Source: Acidovorax carolinensis (lineage in GTDB: Bacteria; Pseudomonadota; Gammaproteobacteria; Burkholderiales; Burkholderiaceae_C). From it: 64,000 nt of DNA. The stretch is taken from positions 1,550,001 through 1,614,000 of the forward strand of contig NZ_CP021361.1 of assembly GCF_002157145.1 (NCBI RefSeq), given 5' to 3'. Of the stretch, positions 54,467-62,673 are shown one piece after another. A program made the translations under genes and the position numbers. Positions within the stretch are counted from its first letter, which is position 1. Every line of letters starts with the position of its first letter. Below the pieces are notes generated by a model. It did not search any database. It was given only the letters and a program-made list of their open reading frames with translations, and was not told the DNA's origin.

Positions 54467-55848
54467 ATGACCGCTGTTTCACCAGAACTTCTGCGCCGTT
54501 TTGACGTGCCAGGACCTCGTTATACCTCCTATCCCACCGCAGATCGGTTTGTGGAGGCGTTTGGGCAAGAGGACTATGTGCTGGCGCTCTCGCAGCGCCG
54601 GGTGGGTACCACGGCCATGGCGCTGCCGCTGTCCCTGTACGTCCACATTCCGTTTTGCGAATCGCTGTGTTACTACTGCGCTTGCAACAAGATCATCACC
54701 AAGCACCATGACCGTGCCGATGTGTATTTGCGCTATCTGAGCCGCGAAATTGATCTGTACACGGCCCACTGTGGCACCGGGCAGGTAGTCAGTCAGCTTC
54801 ACTTGGGCGGGGGCACGCCAACCTTTCTGTCGGATGACGGCCTGCGGCAGCTCATGGCAACGCTGCGTCGCAGCTTCTCGCTTGCTCCGGGCGGCGAATA
54901 CTCCATTGAGGTCGATCCCCGCACAGTCACTGCCGATCGCTTGGCAGTGCTGGCTGAGCTGGGTTTCAACCGGCTGAGCTTCGGCGTGCAGGATTTCGAT
55001 ACCGAGGTGCAGAAGGCGGTGCACCGTATCCAGCCGGCAGATCAGGTGTTTGCGCTGGTGGAGGCATCCCGCGCCCTGGGCTTTGAGTCCGTCAACGTGG
55101 ACCTGATCTACGGGCTGCCACGCCAGACGCCCGAGTCGTTTGACCGTACATTGGCACAGGTGGTGCAATTGCGCCCCGACCGGATTGCCTTGTACGCCTA
55201 TGCCCATCTACCCGATCGTTTCAAGCCGCAGCGGCGCATCATATCGACTGAGTTGCCTGCAGCGTCTGCCAAGGTGACCATGCTGTCGCGCTCGCTGGAC
55301 GCATTCATGGACGCGGGTATGTCTATGTGGGCATGGACCACTTTGCCCTGCCCACCGATGCTTTGGCTGTTGCCAAACGGCAGGGGCGACTGCATCGCAA
55401 CTTTCAGGGCTACAGCACCCAGCCCGATTGCGATCTCATTGGCCTGGGCGTGTCAGCCATCGGCAGGGTGGGTGCCACCTACAGTCAGAACGCCAAGTCG
55501 CTGGAGGAGTACTACGACCACCTGGACCAGGGGCGCTTGCCCGTGGTGCGAGGATTGGCCCTGAACCGTGACGATCTGGTGCGCAGGGCTGTCATCATGG
55601 CGCTCATGTGCCAGGGCGAATTGCAGTTTGAACCCCTCGATCAGGCGTGGCTCATTGATTTTCGGAAGTATTTCGCTCCCGAACTGGAGCAGTTGGAGAC
55701 CATGGCCGAGCAAGGGCTTGTCGTGTTGAGTGCCGAGGGCGTCAAGGTGACCTCCATGGGCTGGTTTTTTGTGCGCGGCATCGCGATGGTGTTTGACCGC
55801 TATCTGCAGGCTGACCGCAATCGGGCGAGGTTTTCGCGCATCATCTAG
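54467..55848 (+). CDS. hemN: Oxygen-independent coproporphyrinogen III dehydrogenase, apparent frameshift
   Basis: Radical SAM enzyme of anaerobic heme synthesis. The N-terminal frame has HIPFCESLCYYCACNK with Cys64, Cys68 and Cys71 binding the 4Fe-4S cluster, GGGTPTFL, and INLI-like VNVDLIYGLPRQT; it loses homology after DAFMDAG near 55317. The C-terminal part continues in another frame as MGMDHFALPTDALAVAKRQG to RFSRII at 55848. One missing base after GCGGG (55315-55318) explains both; corrected length is about 461, normal for HemN. Preceded by an FNR-like site. Sequencing error or recent mutation. Confidence 0.88.
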
Positions 55849-55878
55849 GGTGACCATTCCAACGGAGTATCAGGTTTC

Positions 55879-56616
55879 ATGCTTGCGCCCCTCGCCGTAA
55901 CGGCCTTGCTCATGGGGCTCGCCGGTGGGCCTCATTGCTTGGCCATGTGCTCTGCACCTTGCGGTGCGCTCGTGGGTCAAGCGACGACCTGTTCGACCAC
56001 AGGTGATGCCAGCAACACCACCTCTCGGCCGGTACTGTGGCGTCCCCAGGGTGGGGTGCCGCGCCGGTTGCTTGCGTTCCACGTCGGGCGGCTGTCGGGC
56101 TATGCCGGGGCGGGCGCCCTTGCGGCGTTAGCCATGGACAGTCTGGCTTGGCTGACGCAGCAAACCATGGCCCTGAGTCCGGTATGGACCCTGATGCATG
56201 TCGCGGTCATGGCCTGGGGGTTGATGATGATGGTGCAGGCGCGCCAGCCTGCCTGGGTGGAGCAGGCCGGTCGCACGGCCTGGCGCCGTGTGCAACCCCT
56301 TGTCCGTGCACCGGGCGGGCTGATGGTGGCGGGAGCGCTTTGGGCGCTCATGCCCTGCGGATTGCTTTACTCTGCGTTACTGGTTGCAGCGCTCAGTGGG
56401 GGCGCGCTTCAGGGCGCTGCCACCATGGCGCTGTTTGGTGTGGGCAGTGGCCTGTGGCTGGTGGGCGGCCCTTGGGTGTGGGGCAAGTTGCGTTCACACC
56501 TCAATGCCGCGCGGGTCAATTGGGGAACGCGGCTGGCGGGCGCATTGTTGGTGGGGGTGGCAGGCTGGGCTTTGTGGATGGACCTGGTCTATAAGCCCTC
56601 GCTCTGGTGCCGGTAG
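55879..56616 (+). CDS. SafE/TauE-like (DsbD_2) membrane protein
   Basis: 245 residues, about six TM helices. The opening LAVTALLMGLAGGPHCLAMC SAPCG-type segment with paired cysteines, the histidine region LLAFHVGRLSGYAGAGALAA and the second half PGGLMVAGALWALMPCGLLY match PF13386 (sulfite exporter TauE/SafE, cytochrome c biogenesis-like). Members next to cco genes are thought to move copper or reductant for oxidase assembly. That is inference from position; substrate is unknown. Confidence 0.82.
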   Translation: MLAPLAVTALLMGLAGGPHCLAMCSAPCGALVGQATTCSTTGDASNTTSRPVLWRPQGGVPRRLLAFHVGRLSGYAGAGALAALAMDSLAWLTQQTMALSPVWTLMHVAVMAWGLMMMVQARQPAWVEQAGRTAWRRVQPLVRAPGGLMVAGALWALMPCGLLYSALLVAALSGGALQGAATMALFGVGSGLWLVGGPWVWGKLRSHLNAARVNWGTRLAGALLVGVAGWALWMDLVYKPSLWCR

Positions 56617-56802
56617 TCGATAGTCTCCGGGCTCGAGCGGGTAGCTCTGGGCAGCAGCCTCAGGTACTTTTGACGGTTCTGTGTCGCAGAGTTGCCCGAC
56701 GCTGCAGCTTTTTGGCTGCGAAGCGCGCGCTGGATGGCGAAATGGCGATAATTGCTGTAACTGTTGGTGGAATTCATATCACCATGTTTCGCCCCCTGTG
56801 TC

Positions 56803-58083
56803 GTGAATTCTTCGCTCCTCATTGATATCAGCCAGCTTCGTGTCGGCATGTACGTTCAGCTCGATTTGGGCTGGATGCGTCACCCGTTCCCGGTGAGCAG
56901 CTTTCGCATCGTGTCCGCAGACCAGATCGCCACCCTCAGGGAGCTGGGTCTCAAAGAGGTGCGTTACTTCCCCAAAAAAAGCGATCCTGAACTGTTTGCG
57001 CCGGATGCGGTCCCCGGCGACGCGCCCGACACCCTTGCTGCGGAATTGGGCGCAGACGCAGTGACCGTGGTTTCTGCTGACGAGGATTCCATCGCGGACC
57101 AGAACCGTGCCCACCTGCAGCTGCAGAACCGGGTGCTGGCCGCGTGCAACCAGCGCTTCGGCGAAGCCACCCGGCAATACCAGGCGGTGGAGCGTGCGGT
57201 CGCAGAGCAGCCCGGCTTGGCTCGCACCCAGTGCGAGGCGGTGGTGTCGGATTGCCTGAGGGAGTTGCTCGCGAACGGCGACTCCGTGATCCGTCTCCTG
57301 TCAGAGGGCGTGGGCGAGAGCAGCGCACTGCATCCGGTCAACGTGATGGTCATCAGCCTCTTGCTGGGCAAGGCGCTGGGCATGAAAAGCCCTGAACTGC
57401 ACGAACTCGGTATCGCTGCGCTGCTGCACGATCTGGGCAAGCTCAACGTGCCGACCGCCGGCTTCATGCCGGCCGAACGGCAGCGTTATGAGTCCCATGT
57501 AGGGCAGTCAGTCACCTTCGCGCAATTGATGGGCTTGTCTGATTCGGTCTTGACAGCGATTGCGCAGCACCATGAAATGGCAGACGGCAGCGGATTTCCC
57601 TTGCATCTTGTGGGCGAGGACATGGGACGTCCGGGCCAGATTTTGGCCTTGGTCAACCACTACGACCGGATGTGCAATCCCGCGGCAGGTGTGGATGCCT
57701 TGACGCCCCACGAAGCCCTGTCGGTGATGTTTGCCCAGCTCAAATCCCGCTTTGATCCGGTGGTGCTCGGCGCCTTCATCCGCATGATGGGCGTGTATCC
57801 GCCGGGATCGGTGGTCCAGCTTGTCAACGACCGCTACGCCATCGTGGTGTCGGTCAACTCGTCCAGGCCGCTTCGGCCCAAAGTGATCGTTCACGATTCC
57901 CGGGTTCCCAAGGATGAGGCACCGGTGCTGGACCTGGAGGCGATGCCTGAACTGGGCATACGTCGCAGCCTGAAACCTGCCCAGTTGCCGCGCGATTCCC
58001 TCGACTACCTTTCGCCCCGTCAGCGGATCTGCTATTTTTTTGAGCGCGCGGTGGATCCCGGTCCTGACGAGGCGCAAGCGTGA
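56803..58083 (+). CDS. HD-GYP domain cyclic di-GMP phosphodiesterase
   Basis: 426 residues from a GTG at 56803 (start uncertain; no clear ribosome site). N-terminal DUF3391 (LLIDISQLRVGMYVQLDLGW), then the HD-GYP domain with HDLGK (His209-Asp210), HHE (256-258) and GFP at 264-266 in place of GYP. The Tyr to Phe change is conservative and found in active enzymes. Predicted to cleave c-di-GMP. Overlaps the following GGDEF-EAL gene by four bases, so a coupled pair. Confidence 0.85.
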   Translation: MNSSLLIDISQLRVGMYVQLDLGWMRHPFPVSSFRIVSADQIATLRELGLKEVRYFPKKSDPELFAPDAVPGDAPDTLAAELGADAVTVVSADEDSIADQNRAHLQLQNRVLAACNQRFGEATRQYQAVERAVAEQPGLARTQCEAVVSDCLRELLANGDSVIRLLSEGVGESSALHPVNVMVISLLLGKALGMKSPELHELGIAALLHDLGKLNVPTAGFMPAERQRYESHVGQSVTFAQLMGLSDSVLTAIAQHHEMADGSGFPLHLVGEDMGRPGQILALVNHYDRMCNPAAGVDALTPHEALSVMFAQLKSRFDPVVLGAFIRMMGVYPPGSVVQLVNDRYAIVVSVNSSRPLRPKVIVHDSRVPKDEAPVLDLEAMPELGIRRSLKPAQLPRDSLDYLSPRQRICYFFERAVDPGPDEAQA

Positions 58084-60521
58084 GCCAGTTGCCACCGCAG
58101 TCTTGGCTGGACGGCCTGCTGGAGGCGGTGTGGCTTGTGGATGGCAACAGCTTACTTATCCTGCAGGCGAACAGGGCGGCCGAGCAACTGGCCGGCAGGT
58201 CCGCAGTTGACATGGTGGGCAAGCCGGTGACATGCCTGGCGGCAACGCCCGAGGATCACGCATTCTGGGCTGGGCCCCTTGCCACCCTTTTGGAGGGCAT
58301 TCGCTCGCATACCAGTGTGTTGCGGCCAGATGGCTTGCTGGTGCCAGTCGATCGCAGTGTGAGCTGTGTGGACCAATGCACTGGTCATGCGGTTCTCATG
58401 CTGACGATGCTCGATCGCAGTAGCCAGGAGGCCACAGAACAGGAGTTGGAGACCCTGCTTTCGGAATTGCGCGCCACCCTCGACTCCGCTGCGGACGGCA
58501 TGCTGGTGTGCGGTCTTGACGGGCGTGTGCGCGCCTTCAACCAGCGGTTGGCGCAAATCTGGAGCATTCCCCGCGACCTCCTGGTGCAGCGCAACGACAC
58601 TGCGGTGCATGACCATATGGCCTCAAGAGTGGTGGATCGCCAGGACTACCAGGAACGCCTGATTGCCATCGAGCGTGAGCCGCTGCTGGAGACCGCCGAC
58701 ATCCTGCAGTTGCACGGTGGCATGACGGTGGAGCGTCGCGTTGTGCCCCAACTTCACCAGGGCCGCCCCGTGGGGCGCGTGTATTCGTTCAGGGATATCA
58801 CCCGCCAAGCCGAGATGCAGGCCAGCTTGCGCCTGGCTGCACGGGTTTTCGATTCCAGCCTGGATGCGATTTTCATCGCAGACAGCCGGCACCATTTGAT
58901 GCGCATGAACCCCGGTTGCGAGCGATTGGTAGGCCCCTGTGCAGACGCTTTCGTGGGGTGTATGGCGGCGTCCCTTTTCGGTAACGGGTCGGATTCCTCG
59001 TTCATGGAGCAGGTACTGGCGGGTTGGAATAGCGACGGCTACTGGGAGGGTGAGCTCTGGCTGCCCCGCGACAACGGCGCCTACTGCGCCGTGCAACTTT
59101 CCTGGGTGGCCCTGCGCGATGACGAAGGCCGACTGGTGCAAAGCATTGGCTTCATGCGAGACCTTACGTTGCAGCATGCTGCCCAAAAACGCATTGAAGA
59201 GCTCGCGTACAGCGATGTTCTGACCGGTCTGCCCAACCGGCTGCTGCTGTCTCAGCGCGTGGATACCGCAATCCAGGGCGCTCGTGCCAGCGACACGGGT
59301 TTTGCCATCCTTTTCCTGGACCTCGACCGGTTCAAGATCATCAATGACTCTCTCGGTCATCCTTTTGGGGATCGGGTATTGCAGTTGGTCGCCGAGCGTC
59401 TGCAGGCCTGTCTGCGACAGACGGACATGCTCTGCCGCCTCGGTGGCGATGAGTTTGTGATCTACCTGCATGGGGCCGACGCCGTTGTGGCGGAAAGCGT
59501 GGCGCGCAGGATCCTGGATGACATGCTCAGCCCCTATTTGCTCGATGGCATGGGGTTCTCCATCCAGTGCAGCATCGGCATGGCGTTGTATCCGCAGGAC
59601 GGGGCCACTCTCGACGACCTCATCAAGCAGGCTGATACAGCCATGTACCGTGTCAAGGATCGGGGGCGTGGCAGCTATGGCTTCTACCAGCCGCAGATGA
59701 ACGCGAACCTGTTGTCTCGAATGAAGCTCGAGCACGCCATGCGCCAGGCGCTGGGTGAGCAGCGTCTGGACGTGCATTACCAGCCCCAGGTGAATCTCCT
59801 TACCGGCAGGATCGTTGGGGCGGAAGCGCTCATCCGCTGGACGGATCCCGAGTTTGGTGCGGTGTCACCCGCACAGTTTGTGCCCTTGGCCGAGGAGTCG
59901 GGCTATATCGTGACGCTGGGGGCGTGGGTCATGGAGCAGGCCGTGCGCGAGGCCGCCCAATGGATGCACGAGGGCATGCCCATTTTGGTGTCCGTCAATG
60001 TGTCTGCCCTGGAGTTTCGCCAGACTGATTTTGTTGAACGCGTGACCCGTCTGCTGGCCGTGCACCAGTTGCCACCGACCTTGCTGGAACTGGAGCTGAC
60101 CGAAACCATCCTGCTGCAGGACGCGCAGGAAATGGAGCTGCGATTGGGCGCCCTTGCAGGGCTTGGTGTGGGACTGGCGATTGACGACTTTGGTACGGGC
60201 TACTCCAGTCTGGCCTACCTGAAGAAGCTGCCCATCCACAAGCTCAAGATCGACCAGTCATTTGTGCGGGGCCTGCCCGAGGACGACGGCGACCGCGCCA
60301 TTGTCAGTGCCATCATCAGCATGGGGCATGCGCTGCGTATCGAAGTGGTGGCAGAGGGGGTGGAAACCACCACCCAGCGTGCCGTGCTGCAGCAGATGCA
60401 GTGTGAGCATTTTCAGGGGTTCCTGTGCTCACCTGGCCTGCCCGCGGCCGAGTTCCGCCAGTTGTTGGGCAAATCCACCCACGGACTGGCGCAGTTTGCG
60501 CCAGCGACGCCGATCATTTAA
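58080..60521 (+). CDS. PAS-GGDEF-EAL cyclic di-GMP signalling protein
   Basis: 813 residues from a GTG overlapping the HD-GYP stop. Three PAS-like domains (about 1-115, 125-250 and 255-370) without TM helices, then GGDEF (RLGGDEFV, residues 455-459 intact) and EAL (GAEALIRW, 582-584; DDFGTGYSSLAYLKKLP and LKIDQSFVRGL intact). Both catalytic cores look active, so net output probably depends on the PAS signal, perhaps oxygen or redox given the neighbouring fnr/cco/hemN genes. Cytoplasmic. Confidence 0.9.
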   Translation: MSQLPPQSWLDGLLEAVWLVDGNSLLILQANRAAEQLAGRSAVDMVGKPVTCLAATPEDHAFWAGPLATLLEGIRSHTSVLRPDGLLVPVDRSVSCVDQCTGHAVLMLTMLDRSSQEATEQELETLLSELRATLDSAADGMLVCGLDGRVRAFNQRLAQIWSIPRDLLVQRNDTAVHDHMASRVVDRQDYQERLIAIEREPLLETADILQLHGGMTVERRVVPQLHQGRPVGRVYSFRDITRQAEMQASLRLAARVFDSSLDAIFIADSRHHLMRMNPGCERLVGPCADAFVGCMAASLFGNGSDSSFMEQVLAGWNSDGYWEGELWLPRDNGAYCAVQLSWVALRDDEGRLVQSIGFMRDLTLQHAAQKRIEELAYSDVLTGLPNRLLLSQRVDTAIQGARASDTGFAILFLDLDRFKIINDSLGHPFGDRVLQLVAERLQACLRQTDMLCRLGGDEFVIYLHGADAVVAESVARRILDDMLSPYLLDGMGFSIQCSIGMALYPQDGATLDDLIKQADTAMYRVKDRGRGSYGFYQPQMNANLLSRMKLEHAMRQALGEQRLDVHYQPQVNLLTGRIVGAEALIRWTDPEFGAVSPAQFVPLAEESGYIVTLGAWVMEQAVREAAQWMHEGMPILVSVNVSALEFRQTDFVERVTRLLAVHQLPPTLLELELTETILLQDAQEMELRLGALAGLGVGLAIDDFGTGYSSLAYLKKLPIHKLKIDQSFVRGLPEDDGDRAIVSAIISMGHALRIEVVAEGVETTTQRAVLQQMQCEHFQGFLCSPGLPAAEFRQLLGKSTHGLAQFAPATPII

Positions 60522-60600
60522 ATCGCGACCATGTTCTCCGGCCGGTGCATGGACCGGACCGCCGCATGATGCGGCCGCCCACGCATCGCTGGGTGCTGGT

Positions 60601-61419
60601 TCAGAAGGCCGACAAGCCTTTCCAGAGCATGTAGGCTGCCAGCATGAGAAGCAGGCTGGCAAAAACGCGTTTGAGCTGTTTGACCGGCAGTTGGTGCGCA
60701 GCCCGGGCACCCAGGGGCGCGGTCAGAACGCTGCACGTGGCAATCACTGCCAGAGCAGGCAGCCAGATATAGCCCAGCGAGGCAGGGGGCAGGTCCGCCA
60801 CGGATTGACCGCCCACCGCATAACCCACCACATTCGCCAGGGCAATGGGAAAGCCGAGTGCCGCGCTGGTGGCAACCGCATTGTGAATGGCCACGTTGCA
60901 CCAGGTCATGAACGGCACGCTGACAAACCCACCGCCCGCGCCCACCAGGCCGGACAGGAAGCCAATCAGCCCGCCCGCCACGAGTTGCCCACCGGTTCCC
61001 GGCATCTGCCGGGACGGCGCCGGCTTCTTGTCCAGAAACATCTGAAAGGCCGAGAAGCTCACGAAAAGCCCAAAGAAGATCGCCAGAAATGCACCCTTGA
61101 GCAGCGCGAAAACACCTAGGCTCGCTACCAGCCCGCCCAGCACGATGCCGGGCGCCAGCCGACGCACGATGTCCCAGCGCACGGCTCCCCGCTGGTGGTG
61201 TGCGCGAACGCTGGAAACCGAGGTGAACATGATGGTTGCCATGGAGGTGGCAATAGCCATCTTGACGGCAAGACCGGGTGCCACGTGCTGGTGACCCAGG
61301 ATGTAGGTCAGAAAAGGCACCAGCAGCATACCGCCGCCAATGCCGAGCAGCCCCGCCAGAAAGCCGGTGCCCAGACCGAGGACTCCGAGTTCAACAATCA
61401 GAAGGGGGTCGAGCATCAT
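60601..61419 (-). CDS. TSUP-family (TauE/SafE) sulfite/organosulfonate permease
   Basis: 272 residues starting MMLDPLLIVELGVLGLGTGF. Eight hydrophobic segments in two repeats with the family motifs LAGLLGIGGGMLLVPFLTYI and GFLSGLVGAGGGFVSVPFMT. Exports or imports sulfur-containing anions; the substrate cannot be told. Two adjacent ATG codons; I use the first. Monocistronic, downstream of the 6S RNA gene on the same strand. Confidence 0.85.
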   Translation of the reverse strand: MMLDPLLIVELGVLGLGTGFLAGLLGIGGGMLLVPFLTYILGHQHVAPGLAVKMAIATSMATIMFTSVSSVRAHHQRGAVRWDIVRRLAPGIVLGGLVASLGVFALLKGAFLAIFFGLFVSFSAFQMFLDKKPAPSRQMPGTGGQLVAGGLIGFLSGLVGAGGGFVSVPFMTWCNVAIHNAVATSAALGFPIALANVVGYAVGGQSVADLPPASLGYIWLPALAVIATCSVLTAPLGARAAHQLPVKQLKRVFASLLLMLAAYMLWKGLSAF

Positions 61420-61487
61420 GGGAAAGAATTCGGGAAGTCTGAATGTGCCGCATCGGCGCCGCATGTTTGAGCGCCGACGGAGAAGAA

Positions 61488-61668
61488 AAGAGGGTGTCTG
61501 CAAGTGCCACCGGACCGGCATCCTGAACCGGGGGTTCAGGTGGGCGAGGGCAGCCAGGCGTTGGGTTCATCTGACGCGAGATGATCACGCTCACCGGGCA
61601 ATGTACCAAGCCCGTGCTCAGTGAGCATTGGTTCAAGGAAATATAAAGCCCGGCAGCACCGCAGACGC
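61488..61668 (-). ncRNA. ssrS: 6S RNA
   Basis: About 180 bases downstream of zapA on the same strand, the usual place of ssrS in Proteobacteria. The ends pair: GTCTGC (61661-61666, read minus) with GCAGAC (61496-61501), followed by GTGCTGCCGG with CCGGTGGCAC-type pairing, forming the long closing stem; the middle is an open region with CGGGCTTTATATTTCCTTGA. A -10 box TACAAT lies at 61673-61678. 6S RNA binds sigma-70 RNA polymerase in stationary phase. Exact ends are approximate. Confidence 0.75.
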
Positions 61669-61751
61669 CGCTATTGTAGGCGTTGGCCGCGCGAACTGCA
61701 GGCACTGCGCGATGTAAAGATGGCAACCGACGATGCGCCGCAGGGCTTGCC

Positions 61752-62111
61752 TCAGAGCAGTCGTCCGTCATCGCCCAGGGCCTCATCCAGTCGCTGCACG
61801 AGCGACTGCAGCCGCTGGGTATCGGTGCTTGCTTCAAGCGGCTGGCTGGCGGGCCCACTGGCATGGGTTGGGGTGGCTTGAGGGGCAGGCGCAGCCGCCA
61901 GAGCGGTGGCATCGCGGTCGGCGATGTCAAACGCAAGGTTCAGTGCGGCCAGCACCGCAATGCGTTCGCGCGACCGCACCTTGCCGGCGTCGCGTATGCG
62001 CGTCATGGCGGTGTCCACACGCTCCACCGCCTCCAGCAGCCGGGACTCGTGCCCTTCGGGGCAGGACAGCAGATAGCTTTGCTGCAGGATCTGCACCTCG
62101 ATTTGCTTCAT
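61752..62111 (-). CDS. zapA: Cell division protein ZapA
   Basis: 119 residues starting MKQIEVQILQQSYLLSCPEG. N-terminal beta strands then the ZapA pattern RVDTAMTRIRDAGKVRSRER and IAVLAALNLAFDIA, with a low-complexity Ala/Pro linker and a C-terminal coiled coil (QSLVQRLDEALGDDGRLL). Promotes FtsZ bundling at the division site. Overlaps the upstream small coiled-coil gene by four bases. Confidence 0.9.
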   Translation of the reverse strand: MKQIEVQILQQSYLLSCPEGHESRLLEAVERVDTAMTRIRDAGKVRSRERIAVLAALNLAFDIADRDATALAAAPAPQATPTHASGPASQPLEASTDTQRLQSLVQRLDEALGDDGRLL

Positions 62112-62329
62112 TCGGAATCCTTGGGGGGCGGAGCGGGAGGCAGGCGTTCCAGCAATGCATCCACGCGGGCGCGGGCAGCGCTCAGGCGCGATTTGAGGGA
62201 GTCGCGCTCCTGCGTGAGGGCCGCCACCTGGGTGGTCAGCAGGGCGTTGGTGCGTTGGAGTTCCGCGTGGCGCAAGAGCAGCCGCTCAACGCGTTCGGCG
62301 ATCTGGTCGATGGTGGAGGGAGCGTCCAT
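62108..62329 (-). CDS. ZapB-like small coiled-coil protein (TIGR02449 type)
   Basis: 73 residues starting MDAPSTIDQIAERVERLLLR. Nearly the whole protein is a coiled coil (HAELQRTNALLTTQVAALTQ, ERDSLKSRLSAARARVDALL) ending in a proline-rich tail. This fits the short ZapB-like proteins that precede zapA in Betaproteobacteria. ATGA overlap with zapA indicates a two-gene division operon. Confidence 0.82.
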   Translation of the reverse strand: MDAPSTIDQIAERVERLLLRHAELQRTNALLTTQVAALTQERDSLKSRLSAARARVDALLERLPPAPPPKDSE

Positions 62330-62381
62330 ACAGCCCGCGATTGTAGGGGGGCGCACCCGGAATGCCCTTAAAATCACGCCG

Positions 62382-62588
62382 TTGGTGCTCGCGGTGTGGT
62401 TCACATACCGCAGTTCAACGGGAAGCAGGGAGGTTTCACCAAACATGGTGCGCCCAGCCTGCGCTGCCCCCGCAACGGTCAGCGGACGAATCATTCGATT
62501 CCCTCTCCATTCACAAGCCACTGGGCGCCTTGAACAAGCGCCTGGGAAGGCATTGGAGGGCGTTCCGCCAGCCCGGATACCGGCCAAC
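62382..62588 (+). promoter_or_regulatory. Cobalamin riboswitch
   Basis: Landmarks in order: GGTGCTCGCGGTG, AACGGGAAGCAGGG, CGCTGCCCCCGCAACGGT, ACTGGG...CCTGGGAAGGC and the B12 box GCCAGCCCGGATACCGGCC (62567-62585). This is a full AdoCbl-type riboswitch. It precedes a btuB-like receptor gene by about 90 bases and should shut it off when cobalamin is plentiful. Confidence 0.92.
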
Positions 62589-62593
62589 ACGGT

Positions 62594-62624
62594 GGTTGCG
62601 TGCGCCTTTTAGGCAAACGCAACC
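62594..62624 (+). promoter_or_regulatory. Hairpin in the riboswitch expression platform
   Basis: GGTTGCGT (62594-62601) pairs perfectly with ACGCAACC (62617-62624), with an inner GCC/GGC pair. No T-run follows, so control is probably at translation rather than by termination. Confidence 0.6.
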
Positions 62625-62673
62625 TTGTCTCCCACATGCTGGCGGGGAAGCCGGCTCGGGTTGTTTGTTGACG

